Source: Brevundimonas mediterranea
GTDB taxonomy: Bacteria > Pseudomonadota > Alphaproteobacteria > Caulobacterales > Caulobacteraceae
NCBI RefSeq assembly: GCF_011064825.1
Contig: NZ_CP048751.1
Span: 3,038,001-3,102,000 of the forward strand
Reading direction: 5' to 3'
DNA: 64,000 nucleotides
Shown: in pieces, positions 9,900 through 18,395 of the stretch
How the letters are laid out: each line of letters opens with the position of its first letter
Position numbering within the stretch: the first letter of the stretch is position 1
Notes under the pieces: generated by a model
The model's input: the letters and a program-made list of their open reading frames with translations, nothing else
Told to the model about the DNA's origin: nothing
Database searches by the model: none
Translations under genes and position numbers: made by a program

Positions 9900-10700
9900 A
9901 TGATGAAGCGGTTGGCGGCGGGCGCGGCGGTTCTGGCCCTGGCGGCGGGGCTGTCCGGCTGCATCATCATCGCGTCGGAGGGCGGCGAGCGGACGGTGGT
10001 CGTGGACAGCGCGCCTCTGGCCGCCCCGGCCTATGTCTCGCTTTATACGGACGCGGTGGCTGATCCGAAACGCCCGGCCGAAGAAGTGGCGCGCGATCCC
10101 CTGCGTCATCCGGCCGAGATCCTGGCCTTCGCCCAGCTGGCGCCGGGCGACAAGGTGGCCGATGTGCGCCCCGGCGCCGGCTATTTCACCCGGCTGTTCT
10201 CGGACGTGGTCGGGCCGACGGGGCGGGTCTACGCCTTCGTGCCCGAGCGGACCATGGCGCGGGAGAACCCGATGGCCGACGCCCTGGTCGCCGCCTATCC
10301 CAATGTGACGCGGGTCAACGGCCTGCTGGACGCCATGACCTATGACCAGCCGTTGGACATGGTCTTCATGAGCCAAGAATATCACGACTTCCATATCCCC
10401 GGTTTCAACACCGATGTGGCCCGGATGAACGCGGCCGTGTTCGCGGCCCTGAAGCCCGGGGGGCGCTATATCCTGATCGACCACCAGGCGGCGGCGGGGA
10501 CCGGGATCTCGGCGGTCCAGACCCTGCACCGGATCGAGGGCGATTATCTGAAGCGCGAGGTCGAGGCGGCGGGCTTCGTCTTTGAGGGCGAGAGCGCGGC
10601 CGTGGCCAATCCGGCCGACGACCACAGCCTGAACGTCTTCGACGTCGCCATTCGCGGCAAGACCGATCAATTCGTCTATCGCTTCAGAAAGCCGGGCTGA
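9900..10700 (+). CDS. Lipoprotein with class I SAM-dependent methyltransferase-like fold
   Basis: A 266-residue protein. The N-terminus is a lipoprotein signal (MMKRLAAGAAVLALAAGLSG, then C) with lipobox LSGC at about residues 18-21. The remainder is a Rossmann-type methyltransferase domain: LAPGDKVADVRPGAGYFTRL is motif I, followed by GRVYAFVPER, DMVFMSQEYHDFH and LKPGGRYILIDHQA. It resembles the exported predicted methyltransferases of COG4798. A GGGAGA sits about 7 bases before the ATG at 9900, favouring it over the in-frame ATG 17 codons upstream. SAM is not known to be available in the periplasm, so the biochemical role is unclear. Confidence 0.85.
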   Translation: MMKRLAAGAAVLALAAGLSGCIIIASEGGERTVVVDSAPLAAPAYVSLYTDAVADPKRPAEEVARDPLRHPAEILAFAQLAPGDKVADVRPGAGYFTRLFSDVVGPTGRVYAFVPERTMARENPMADALVAAYPNVTRVNGLLDAMTYDQPLDMVFMSQEYHDFHIPGFNTDVARMNAAVFAALKPGGRYILIDHQAAAGTGISAVQTLHRIEGDYLKREVEAAGFVFEGESAAVANPADDHSLNVFDVAIRGKTDQFVYRFRKPG

Positions 10701-10977
10701 GGTCTTCAGGTTCGGGAGCGTCGGTCGAGCGGGCGCTCGCCTCCCGCGCCTCCCGCGCCCGTCTGAGGGCGCCGGTCTCGGCCCGGAGAAGCGGGCCGGG
10801 GACGATATAGTCGGCATAGGCCGGACGGCGACGGGCCTTGACCTGCCGCAGGAACAGGCGTTCGCGCTCCGTCAGGGGTTCGGCCTCGCCCGAGGCGATC
10901 AGCTCCAGCCGATGTCGCTGAAGCGTATAGACGAAGGCGTCGTCATGGCGGGCGCTGGACGGACGGCGAGGGCGCAT
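10684..10977 (-). CDS. Hypothetical small basic protein
   Basis: A 97-residue, Arg-rich protein (MRPRRPSSARHDDAFVYTLQ...) with a predicted helical core including EPLTERERLFLRQVKARRR, and no signal peptide or membrane segment. No family is recognised. A good AAGGAG ribosome binding site lies about 8 bases before the ATG, which supports translation. Its last 17 bases overlap the end of the convergent methyltransferase-lipoprotein gene. Confidence 0.55.
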   Translation of the reverse strand: MRPRRPSSARHDDAFVYTLQRHRLELIASGEAEPLTERERLFLRQVKARRRPAYADYIVPGPLLRAETGALRRAREAREASARSTDAPEPEDLSPAF

Positions 10978-11733
10978 CGGAGGCTCCTTCCGGGGCTCGG
11001 GTGAATTGGCTCTGTCTTCGCGGCGGACCAGCGAAGTTCGGGGAGGGCTCGGGACGCCGGGACTGCGCCCGGAGTGGATATGTTTTTACCGTTTCGGCGC
11101 AGGCGTCGTCCCGAGAGGCCGTTTTCCACACGCGCTCCGGCTGGCGGCCCTATTCTTCGAGCCTTGCCGGATCGGCGGGCCGTCTTGCGACGGCTTCGCC
11201 GGGGCGGACATGCCGACAAGGATCGACAGCGGTCCGCTTTCCTAAGCGTGCGGCGAGCAGGAGACGGCATCCATCGCCGCCCCTAAGGACCCCGGCGGTC
11301 TCCTTCCCGCCGGCTTCATCGCTCGACCACAGCCCCGCCGCCGTCAGGGCGCTGGATCCGACGCCCTCCCCATCGGCGGGGATGAGAGGATGATACGGGC
11401 GCCGGCGGGTATGGCGGGGAAATAGGGTCGAGATTCTTTTAGGGCGTTGAAATCGTTCGATTCAGACCAGCGTCATTGTGGGCGTTGGCCTAGGTTGTCG
11501 ATCATCACTTTCGTCATTCCGGGCGGAGGGCCGCTTGGCCCGCAGACCCGGAACCCAGCGGCGCCGAAGGCGAAATCTATCCGCCGCACCGCTTCTGGAG
11601 GCTGAGTCCGCGACAACTTCGCGCTCTCGCGCGCCGCTGGGTTCCGGGTCTCCGCTGCGCTTCGCCCGGAATGACGAAAGAGGGAGGGCGGCGTCACCTC
11701 TCCGCGCGCGAAGGCGCGTGGGGAGGTGAGACG
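10978..11733. other. Non-coding stretch with a large inverted repeat
   Basis: About 750 bases without a convincing gene. Frames on both strands here are Arg/Pro/Ser-rich, lack family resemblance and have no ribosome binding sites. The left 500 bases hold no recognised RNA gene; I looked for SRP RNA, RNase P and tmRNA signatures and saw none. The right part contains the palindromic element listed separately. Confidence 0.6.
11508..11680. repeat. Large palindromic element (inverted repeat, MITE/REP-like)
   Basis: The left arm starts CTTTCGTCATTCCGGGCGGA and continues into CAGACCCGGAACCCAGCGGCGC. The right arm is its reverse complement with a few mismatches, CGCCGCTGGGTTCCGGGTCT, ending GAATGACGAAAG. 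The whole element is about 173 bases with a central segment of about 50-60 bases. Palindromes with this CGTCATTCCGGG signature are, to my knowledge, dispersed intergenic repeats in alphaproteobacterial genomes. It encodes nothing and could fold into a long hairpin. Only one copy was noticed in the window. Confidence 0.75.
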
Positions 11734-12276
11734 TCAGCCGCCGAAGCCGCCGTCGTCGAGGAAGGCCTGTTCCTCGGGCGTGGTGGCGCGGCCCAGGGCG
11801 GGGTTGCGGTGGGGGAAGCGGCCGAAGCGGACGATGATGTCGCGGTGGAGGCGGCCCCATTTCTCGAGCTCGGCGTCGCCGGCGACCAGGGCCATGTAGC
11901 GGTCCTGATCCTCAAGCCGTTCGGAATGTTCGAAGGGGAGGAGGAGGAAGTTCTTCAGTTCCGGCGCGACCCGGAGATGGTGGCCGCGCGCCACGGCCTG
12001 GTTCGCGAACATCAGGGCCAGAGGATCGGTGGCGAACTGGTGCGCCGTGCCGCGGAAACTGTTCCTCGGATACTGATCGAGCAGGATCAGGAGGGCGAGG
12101 GCGGTCTCCGCCGTCTCGATCCAGTCGTCGCGCTCGCGCCGGGCGGCGGACAGGTGCAGATCATGGCCCCGCGTGCGAAACGCGGCGTCGAAAGCCTCGT
12201 CCTTGGCGAACCACTTGTCGGGACCGGCCGCTTTCCAGAAGGCGACGACGTCGGATGGGGCTATGAAGGCGGTCAT
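11734..12276 (-). CDS. DUF924 family protein
   Basis: A 180-residue soluble protein of the DUF924 family, alpha-helical with a TPR-like fold and no established enzymatic role. Characteristic segments are FIAPSDVVAFWKAAGPDKWF near the start, LALLILLDQYPRNSFRGTA in the middle, and FLLLPFEHSERLEDQD towards the end. I use the ATG at 12276, matching the usual N-terminus of the family; upstream in-frame codons would lie inside ilvC. Its start codon overlaps the ilvC start codon on the other strand within the sequence CATG. Confidence 0.85.
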   Translation of the reverse strand: MTAFIAPSDVVAFWKAAGPDKWFAKDEAFDAAFRTRGHDLHLSAARRERDDWIETAETALALLILLDQYPRNSFRGTAHQFATDPLALMFANQAVARGHHLRVAPELKNFLLLPFEHSERLEDQDRYMALVAGDAELEKWGRLHRDIIVRFGRFPHRNPALGRATTPEEQAFLDDGGFGG

Positions 12277-13309
12277 GACACAGATCTTAGCCAATCCGTT
12301 GCCCGTCTTCCATGACCGCGACTGCGACCTTTCGATCATTCGCGGCAAGCGCGTGGCCATGATCGGCTACGGCAGCCAGGGGCGGACCCATGCGCTGAAC
12401 CTGCGCGATTCGGGCGTGACCGACATCGTGGTGGGCCTGAAGGCCGGGTCGAAGACGCGGGAACGGGCCAAGGCCGACGGATTCGCCGTGATGACCGCGG
12501 GCGAAGCGGCGGCGGGCGCGGATGTGGTCGCCGTCATGACCTCGGACGAGGCGCACCGCGACCTGTGGCGCGACGAACTGGCGCCGAACGTGCGGCCAGG
12601 GGCGGCCTTGGTCTTCGCCCACGGCCTGTCGGTGCGGTTCGGCCTGGTGGAGCCGCGCGCCGACCTGGACGTGATCCTGGCCTCGCCCAAGGGGATCGGG
12701 CCGCGCATCCGCGACCTGTACGAGGCCGGGGAGGGGGTCTTCTGCCTGTTCGGGGTGCATCAGGACGCCACGGGCGGCGCCCACGCCCTGGGCCTGTCCT
12801 ATGCGGCCGCCCTGGGGTGCGGGCGCAAGGGCATCCTCGAGACGACGATGAGGGACGAGTGCGAGAGCGATCTGTTCGGCGAACAGGTGGTGCTGTGCGG
12901 CGGGATCGCCGAACTGATCGATTCGGCCTTCATGAAACTGGTCGAGGCCGGCTATCCGCCCGAGGTGGCCTGGTTCGAATGTTTCTACGAGGCCAAGCTG
13001 GTCACCGACCTGATGTACGAACGCGGCATAGCCGGCGCCTTCGCCAAGATTTCCAATACGGCGGAGTACGGGGCCTATCTGACCGGGCCGCGCATCATCA
13101 ACGCCGCCTCGCGCGCGGCGATGGACCAGGTGCTGGCCGAGGTGCAGGGCGGGGGGTTCGTGCGCGCCCTGATGGCGGATTACGACGCCGGCTCGCCCGA
13201 CCTGCTGGCGCGGCGCAGCGCCCTGGGCCGGCGGCCGATCGAGGCGGTGGGGACGCATCTGAACGAAGTGGCGCGCAAGGCCCGGGAGTCGGCGGCGAAC
13301 GACGACTGA
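12275..13309 (+). CDS. ilvC: Ketol-acid reductoisomerase (class I, short form)
   Basis: A 344-residue cytosolic enzyme converting acetolactate or acetohydroxybutyrate to dihydroxy acids in valine, leucine and isoleucine synthesis, using NADPH and magnesium. Seen: the Rossmann motif AMIGYGSQGRTHALNLRDSG, the cofactor loop GLKAGSKTRERA, ASPKGIGPRIRDLYEAGEGV, and the metal-site helices ECESDLFGEQVVLCGG and ECFYEAKLV, then ISNTAEYGAYLTGPRI. The loop differs somewhat from the usual SxS pattern. The start at 12275 (MTQILANPLPVF) overlaps the opposite-strand DUF924 start; 12263 is an alternative in-frame ATG. No ilvB/ilvH neighbour is seen in this window. Confidence 0.93.
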   Translation: MTQILANPLPVFHDRDCDLSIIRGKRVAMIGYGSQGRTHALNLRDSGVTDIVVGLKAGSKTRERAKADGFAVMTAGEAAAGADVVAVMTSDEAHRDLWRDELAPNVRPGAALVFAHGLSVRFGLVEPRADLDVILASPKGIGPRIRDLYEAGEGVFCLFGVHQDATGGAHALGLSYAAALGCGRKGILETTMRDECESDLFGEQVVLCGGIAELIDSAFMKLVEAGYPPEVAWFECFYEAKLVTDLMYERGIAGAFAKISNTAEYGAYLTGPRIINAASRAAMDQVLAEVQGGGFVRALMADYDAGSPDLLARRSALGRRPIEAVGTHLNEVARKARESAANDD

Positions 13310-13377
13310 CGTCTGGCCGCGCGGGGAGGCGGCGGGTCTGAAACCCGCCGTCCTGCCGTCGATGTCAAAAGAGAAGA

Positions 13378-13454
13378 TGGTCGGAGTGAGAGGATTCGAA
13401 CCTCCGACCCCTGCGTCCCGAACGCAGTGCTCTACCAGGCTGAGCCACACTCCG
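13378..13454 (-). tRNA. tRNA-Pro (CGG)
   Basis: The reverse strand reads a 77-base tRNA from CGGAGTG to an encoded CCA. The acceptor stem CGGAGTG pairs with CACTCCG, the anticodon arm is CTGCG-TTCGGGA-CGCAG with anticodon CGG, and the T arm contains GGTTCGAATCC. It decodes CCG. Confidence 0.96.
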
Positions 13455-13653
13455 ACCGTGGGGGCTGGCCTGGCGGCGTCGCCCCGAAGTGAGGACGCGG
13501 CTTATAGCCATGGGTTTCGGACCCCGCAAGCATCCATTTCGACCTTCTTCGCACGGGGCGAAAATAGTCCTGAAAGAGGGTGTTGCATCCGAAAACGGTT
13601 TGGCCTATCTGACCGCCTCCGCCGCGCGAGAGCGCTGCGGTCGCCGGACCTGC

Positions 13654-13727
13654 TGGGGAATGGTGTAATGGTAACACTCCGGTTTTTGGTACCGTCATTC
13701 TAGGTTCGAGTCCTAGTTCCCCAGCCA
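13654..13727 (+). tRNA. tRNA-Gln (UUG)
   Basis: A 74-base tRNA including the encoded CCA. The acceptor TGGGGAA pairs with TTCCCCA. The anticodon loop TTTTGGT gives anticodon TTG, and the T arm contains GGTTCGAGTCC. The overall pattern matches bacterial tRNA-Gln. It decodes CAA. Confidence 0.95.
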
Positions 13728-13842
13728 TCCGCCCCATAAGGGTTTAAGCCCTTTCGGCGCCGAGTCACCTTGGCAGGCCGAGTTCGACCCACGCGCCTCA
13801 CGCTGTTGCGAGCAATTCGCAGGGCGTGTATCGCGCTGGACA

Positions 13843-14370
13843 ATGGCACAGTCAGACTCACAGCCGGGGCAGAGTTTCGCGCAATTGCTGATGATCGAAC
13901 GTCCGTCGCTGGTGCGGCTGGCGCGACGTATTCTGGGCGACTCCAGCTTGGCCGAGGACATCGCCCAGACCCTGTGGCTGCGTGTGCAACGGATCGCCGA
14001 CCCTGCGGCGATCCAGGACAAGCGCGCCTATCTCTATCGATTGGCCCTCAACCTGGCCTCGGACCAGATGCGCCGCCGCAAGCGTGGCGCGGTCCTCTTC
14101 GAGGGCCAGATCGAGGATCCCGGCGTGATCGACGCCGCCCCCACGACCGAGGCCCGGATCATGCATCGGCAAAGGCTGGACCTCCTGGCGGAAGCCATCG
14201 ACGAGTTGCCGCCGCGTTGCCGCGAGGTCTTCCTGCTGCGGCGTATCGAGGAGCTGTCGCCGGCCGAGGTCGCCGAACGGTTGGGCATCACGCCGAACGC
14301 CGTAGCCAAACACGTCCGCCACGCCTTGCACCACTGCCAAACGCGACTGGCGGAACGGGAGGCTGGATGA
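13843..14370 (+). CDS. ECF sigma factor, FecI-like
   Basis: A 175-residue extracytoplasmic-function sigma factor. Region 2 spans roughly residues 20-90 (VRLARRILGDSSLAEDIAQT, LYRLALNLASDQMRRRK), and region 4 roughly 115-170 (IDELPPRCREVFLLRRIEEL followed by SPAEVAERLGITPNAVAKHV). By analogy with FecI it would be freed by a FecR protein when the partner TonB receptor binds its ligand, and would transcribe the receptor genes. Its stop overlaps the fecR-like start (ATGA). No sigma site is predicted with confidence. Confidence 0.93.
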   Translation: MAQSDSQPGQSFAQLLMIERPSLVRLARRILGDSSLAEDIAQTLWLRVQRIADPAAIQDKRAYLYRLALNLASDQMRRRKRGAVLFEGQIEDPGVIDAAPTTEARIMHRQRLDLLAEAIDELPPRCREVFLLRRIEELSPAEVAERLGITPNAVAKHVRHALHHCQTRLAEREAG

Positions 14371-15332
14371 TGTCGCGAGCGCCCAGACACGTCGCCCCCA
14401 TAGACCGGGAGGCCGCACGCTGGCTGGCTGAGCAGGACGGCGGCCTGCTGGACGCCGTCGGCGAGGACCGGCTGAAGACATGGCTGGAAACGCCGGCGAA
14501 CGCCCGCGCCTTCGCACGTGCGCAGTCCCTTTGGCGGGACATGGGCCAGGCGGCTCGCCCCGCCGCGCCCGCATGGCGCGCGAGGTCGGAACGGCGTTCG
14601 CGACGCACAGCGATTCCGCGCATCGGCCGGTCAGGACTACCGATCGCAACCGGGCTGGCGGCCGCCGTGGTTCTGGCCTGCATGATGCTGGACGTTCCGA
14701 CCCGTCTGCACGCCGACGTGCTCACCCGGCCGGGGGAGCAAAGGACGGTGAGGCTGGACGACGGCTCGGTCGTGCAGGTGAACACCGACAGCGCCATCGA
14801 CGTGGCCTATGCGCCTGACCGCCGAACGGTTCGACTGCTGCGCGGAGAAGCCGCCTTCACGGTCGCGCCCGACGCCCAGCGGCCCTTCACGGTCGAGGCC
14901 GGCGGCGGCTCCGCCACAGCCCTGGGCACGCGGTTCGTCGTTCGCCGTCGCGCCGCCATGACCCAGGTCTCGGTGACCGAACACAGGGTTCGAATTGCGA
15001 CCCGCTCGGGATCGGTGACGACGCCCGAGACCATGACCTCGACCTACCGTCCGGATCAGGCGCCGTCCGCCCCGACGCCGTCGTCGCCGGACGTCGACGC
15101 CTGGACCCAGGGCTGGCTGGTGTTCGAAGATCGCCCCCTGGCCGAGGTGGTCGAGGAGATCGCCCGCTACTCGCCGACGCCGATCACGGTGTTTGGACGC
15201 GCCGTTCGAAACCGTCGCGTCAGCGGCGCCTTCGGGATCGATCAGCCGTCCCGCACCCTCGCGCGATTGGAACAGACCCTGGGTGTTCGCGCCACGCGCC
15301 TGCCCGGCGGCGCGGTGATCATTCACGGCTGA
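14367..15332 (+). CDS. FecR family anti-sigma/signal transducer
   Basis: A 321-residue inner-membrane protein. The N-terminal cytosolic DUF4880-like helix bundle is REAARWLAEQDGGLLDAVGE, then an Arg-rich stretch and one membrane helix at about residues 91-110 (PIATGLAAAVVLACMMLD). The periplasmic FecR domain follows (RPGEQRTVRLDDGSVVQVNT, RLLRGEAAFTVAPDAQRPF, ATALGTRFVVR), with a C-terminal STN-like segment (WLVFEDRPLAEVVEEIARYS). It would relay the state of the TonB receptor encoded downstream to the sigma factor encoded upstream. Confidence 0.92.
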   Translation: MMSRAPRHVAPIDREAARWLAEQDGGLLDAVGEDRLKTWLETPANARAFARAQSLWRDMGQAARPAAPAWRARSERRSRRTAIPRIGRSGLPIATGLAAAVVLACMMLDVPTRLHADVLTRPGEQRTVRLDDGSVVQVNTDSAIDVAYAPDRRTVRLLRGEAAFTVAPDAQRPFTVEAGGGSATALGTRFVVRRRAAMTQVSVTEHRVRIATRSGSVTTPETMTSTYRPDQAPSAPTPSSPDVDAWTQGWLVFEDRPLAEVVEEIARYSPTPITVFGRAVRNRRVSGAFGIDQPSRTLARLEQTLGVRATRLPGGAVIIHG

Positions 15333-15399
15333 GCGGATCTCCAGGATTTTTTTTGAATTCGGACAGTCCCGGTTCGGCCTCCTAGTGCGTCTATCTAAA

Positions 15400-15412
15400 G
15401 AGAACCATTCTC
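15400..15412 (+). promoter_or_regulatory. Putative Fur box upstream of the heme-type TonB receptor
   Basis: GAGAACCATTCTC is a perfect 5-3-5 palindrome. Within the longer AATGAGAATGGTTCTC on the reverse strand it resembles Fur-site half repeats. It lies in the 137-base gap between the fecR-like gene and the receptor, 58 bases before the TTG start preferred for the receptor and only 7 before the ATG at 15419. Iron repression is inferred from this sequence and the neighbouring heme genes. Confidence 0.5.
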
Positions 15413-15469
15413 ATTCGCATGGCTTGCGAACCAACCGGACCGGCGCGGAGCGCGCCACGAGAGACGAAA

Positions 15470-18388
15470 TTGACTAAGGCGAGACACGAACTGGGGGCCC
15501 TGCGTCTCTTCCTCATGGCCACGGCCGCCGTGGTTCCGGCCATCATCCTCGCACCGGCCGCCCAGGCGCAGTCTGCAGCGACGCAGTTCGACATACCGGC
15601 CGGCCCCCTGTCGCCGGCCCTGGCCGCCTTCGCCCGCCAGGCTGATATCGAAATGGCCTACGACGCCGGCCTGACGCGCGGCGTTTCGACACGCGGACTG
15701 CGGGGGCGATACGGCGCGTCAGAGGGGCTGTCGCGTCTGCTGTCCGGCACCGGCGTGACCTATCGTCTGTCGGGCCGCACGGCGACCCTGTCCGCCGCCC
15801 CCGCCATCGCCGACGGAACCCTCGCCCTGGGTCCGATCAGGGTGCAGGGCGCGACCGAAGGCGGCGCAGGCGGGCTCAGCGCCACCGGCGCCGGCGAGGC
15901 GGGCGATCCTGTGGAAGCGCCCTACCGCACGACCGGATCCAGCGCCTATATCGCGCAGGACACCATCGAACGGTTTCGCGGCGCCTCGACCGCCGACATC
16001 ATCAAGGGCGTGGCGGGCGTGACCGCCGGCGACCCGCGCGTCGCCAACGCTCTGGACGTCAATATCCGCGGCATTCAGGGCCAGAGCCGGGTGCCGATCA
16101 TCATCGACGGCGGCCAGTCGACCATGGACGCCTACCGCGGCTACGCCGGTCAGTCGCAGTGGACCTATCTGGATCCCGATCTGATCTCCAGCATCACCAT
16201 CAACAAGGGCCCCAGCCTGGAGGCCAACGCCTCTGGCGGCATCGGCGGCGTGGTCGTTATGGAGACGCTGAACGTCGACGACGTCCTGAGCGAAGGCCGC
16301 GACCTGGGCCTGCGCGTCCGCACCGGCGTGTCCGACGCCAGCGCCCGCAGCCTTCCGGCCTATAGCGACAAGTCGCGGACCGACCGGGGCGACCTGACCC
16401 GTCCGGGCGGGCAATTCTTCAACATCGCCGGCGCGGGACGCTGGGATCGGTTCGACCTGGTCGCCGCCTACGCCTGGCGCGACACGGGCAACTATTTCTC
16501 GGGCCACCGGAACTACAACGACTTCCCCCAGGGACGGCGGGTCCTGGCGACGCTGAACCCCACGAACGCTGAGGTTTTCAACACCTCGTCCCAGTCGGAA
16601 TCCCTGCTGCTGAAGGGAACCTGGCGCGTCACCGATCACCAGACGCTGGAGGCCGGCTATCGCCGCTATCAGGGCGAGCAGGGCGAGATCATGGCCTCGC
16701 AGATCATTCGGGTAGATCGCGACCAGGTCCCGCAATGGGACCTGGGGACCGTCGATATGGACGCCTATAGTCTGCGTTACCGCTACAAGCCCCAGGGCGA
16801 TCTGATCGATCTCAAGGTCAACGCCTGGTACACCCACGCCGACAGCCTGATGTACAACGGCCTGACCGGCATCACTCCCTGGTATTATGACCGCCGCACC
16901 GAATGGTACGACGGCCCCTCCTTCAACACCGACCCGGGGTACAAGGAGGCCTATCGCAACGAACTGACCCAGAAACGGTTCGGCGGCGACCTCACCAATA
17001 CCTCGCTCCTGTTCACCGGCGCGGGCAAGTTCACCTTGAACTACGGCCTGTCCTTCAGCGACGAGGACATCGCTCCCGGTCCGAACTCGCCGATCATGCA
17101 CGACGATCTGGTGAACAACCGCTTCCTGCGCAACGCCGAACGTCAGGAATACAGCGCCGTCGCCTCGGTGAAGTGGGAGCCCGACACACACTGGGAGCTG
17201 ATGGCCGGCGGGCGCTTCAACCGTGTCGAGGTCAAGGACCGCAACCGTCTGGCCACGCCCGCCACCTACGAGGTGATCGGTCAGTATCGCTATACCGAAC
17301 TGCTGAACGGCGACCCGAGCCGCCCCGCCTACCTGGCGAAACGGATCGCCCTGCTGAACTGGTATCCCGACGCCAGCGGCCAGTTCACCAAGGCCTCGCT
17401 GCTGGCCTCGCCCTACGAACACGGTACGGTGGCCGATATCGTCGGCTGGAACTTCTACGACGCCGACGCGCCCGAAGATCTCAAGGTCCCGGCCACCTGG
17501 ACCTGGTCCGACCCCATCCGGCGCACCGACGACGCCTTCATGCCGACCGGCAGCGTCACCTACCACTTCGACGAGGACACCCTCGTCTATGTGAAATACG
17601 CCGAGGGTGTGAAGCTGCCCAGCCTGTTCGAAACCACCCTGGGCCTGTTCAGCGCCGCGCGTCCGACCGAGGGCATGAAGCCTGAGCGCGGCCGAACATG
17701 GGAAGTCGGCGCCAGCGCCATCCGCCGCGACCTGCTCACCGGCGGCGACCGCACCGCCTTCAAGGTCGCCTATTTCAACACCGTGATCGACGATCTGATC
17801 ACCCGCGACTACCGGAGCATTTCGGCGGGCCTGATCCGCAACATCGACACGTTCAAGGTGTCGGGCGTCGAACTCCAGTCGAACTACGACAACGGCGTCG
17901 TCTTCGGCGACCTGTCGGCCCACTATTATTTCGAGGCCAAGACCTGCGCGCCCGACATCGCCGCCGAACGCCGCGCCTATGGCGCCAGCCGCAAGAACGC
18001 CGAACTGATGGCCACGCCCGACTGCGTCGACGGCGGCTTCGTCGGCGCCTACACCAACACCCAGAACCCGCCGCGCTTCAATCTGAACCTGACTCTGGGC
18101 GCGCACCTGTTCGACGACCGCCTGACCCTCGGCGGTCGGGCGGTCCACAACTCGGGTCCGATCAGCAAGCTGGACAAGGCCTGGAACGTCGGCCTGTCGG
18201 CGATCCAGCAACTGTATCTTGAGACGACCGTCTATGACGCCTTCGCAAGCCTGAAGGTGACGGACCAGACGGCGCTGGACCTCAACATCGACAATGTGAT
18301 GGACGAATACTACCTCGACCCGCTGGCTCTGGGCGTCATGCCCGCGCCCGGCCGCACCGTTCGCCTCGCCCTGACCTATCGTTACTGA
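15470..18388 (+). CDS. TonB-dependent receptor with N-terminal signalling (STN) domain, probable heme uptake
   Basis: An outer-membrane active transporter of about 972 residues. It has a signal peptide ending APAAQAQ, an STN/secretin-like signalling domain (FDIPAGPLSPALAAFARQAD to GTGVTYRLSGRTATL), a plug domain (STADIIKGVAGVTAGDPRVA, VNIRGIQGQ, INKGPS) and a 22-strand-type barrel ending VRLALTYRY. The STN domain fits signalling through the FecR/FecI pair upstream. I prefer the TTG at 15470, which gives a normal signal peptide and leaves room for a leader after the Fur-like box. The in-frame ATG at 15419 would add 17 unusual residues. Heme specificity is inferred from the adjoining heme oxygenase. 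Confidence 0.88.
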   Translation: MTKARHELGALRLFLMATAAVVPAIILAPAAQAQSAATQFDIPAGPLSPALAAFARQADIEMAYDAGLTRGVSTRGLRGRYGASEGLSRLLSGTGVTYRLSGRTATLSAAPAIADGTLALGPIRVQGATEGGAGGLSATGAGEAGDPVEAPYRTTGSSAYIAQDTIERFRGASTADIIKGVAGVTAGDPRVANALDVNIRGIQGQSRVPIIIDGGQSTMDAYRGYAGQSQWTYLDPDLISSITINKGPSLEANASGGIGGVVVMETLNVDDVLSEGRDLGLRVRTGVSDASARSLPAYSDKSRTDRGDLTRPGGQFFNIAGAGRWDRFDLVAAYAWRDTGNYFSGHRNYNDFPQGRRVLATLNPTNAEVFNTSSQSESLLLKGTWRVTDHQTLEAGYRRYQGEQGEIMASQIIRVDRDQVPQWDLGTVDMDAYSLRYRYKPQGDLIDLKVNAWYTHADSLMYNGLTGITPWYYDRRTEWYDGPSFNTDPGYKEAYRNELTQKRFGGDLTNTSLLFTGAGKFTLNYGLSFSDEDIAPGPNSPIMHDDLVNNRFLRNAERQEYSAVASVKWEPDTHWELMAGGRFNRVEVKDRNRLATPATYEVIGQYRYTELLNGDPSRPAYLAKRIALLNWYPDASGQFTKASLLASPYEHGTVADIVGWNFYDADAPEDLKVPATWTWSDPIRRTDDAFMPTGSVTYHFDEDTLVYVKYAEGVKLPSLFETTLGLFSAARPTEGMKPERGRTWEVGASAIRRDLLTGGDRTAFKVAYFNTVIDDLITRDYRSISAGLIRNIDTFKVSGVELQSNYDNGVVFGDLSAHYYFEAKTCAPDIAAERRAYGASRKNAELMATPDCVDGGFVGAYTNTQNPPRFNLNLTLGAHLFDDRLTLGGRAVHNSGPISKLDKAWNVGLSAIQQLYLETTVYDAFASLKVTDQTALDLNIDNVMDEYYLDPLALGVMPAPGRTVRLALTYRY

Positions 18389-18395
18389 GGCCGCC

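Noticed and set aside
8736..10817. A 693-residue frame containing hemB with a long N-terminal extension
   Set aside because: Only the part from 9734 down matches hemB. The extension is Arg/His-rich, has no family resemblance and overlaps the well-supported methyltransferase-lipoprotein gene on the other strand.
11001..11393. Possible 130-residue protein in the gap after the small basic protein gene
   Set aside because: Ser/Arg/Pro-rich, no ribosome binding site and no family resemblance; overlapping frames in other phases are equally long.
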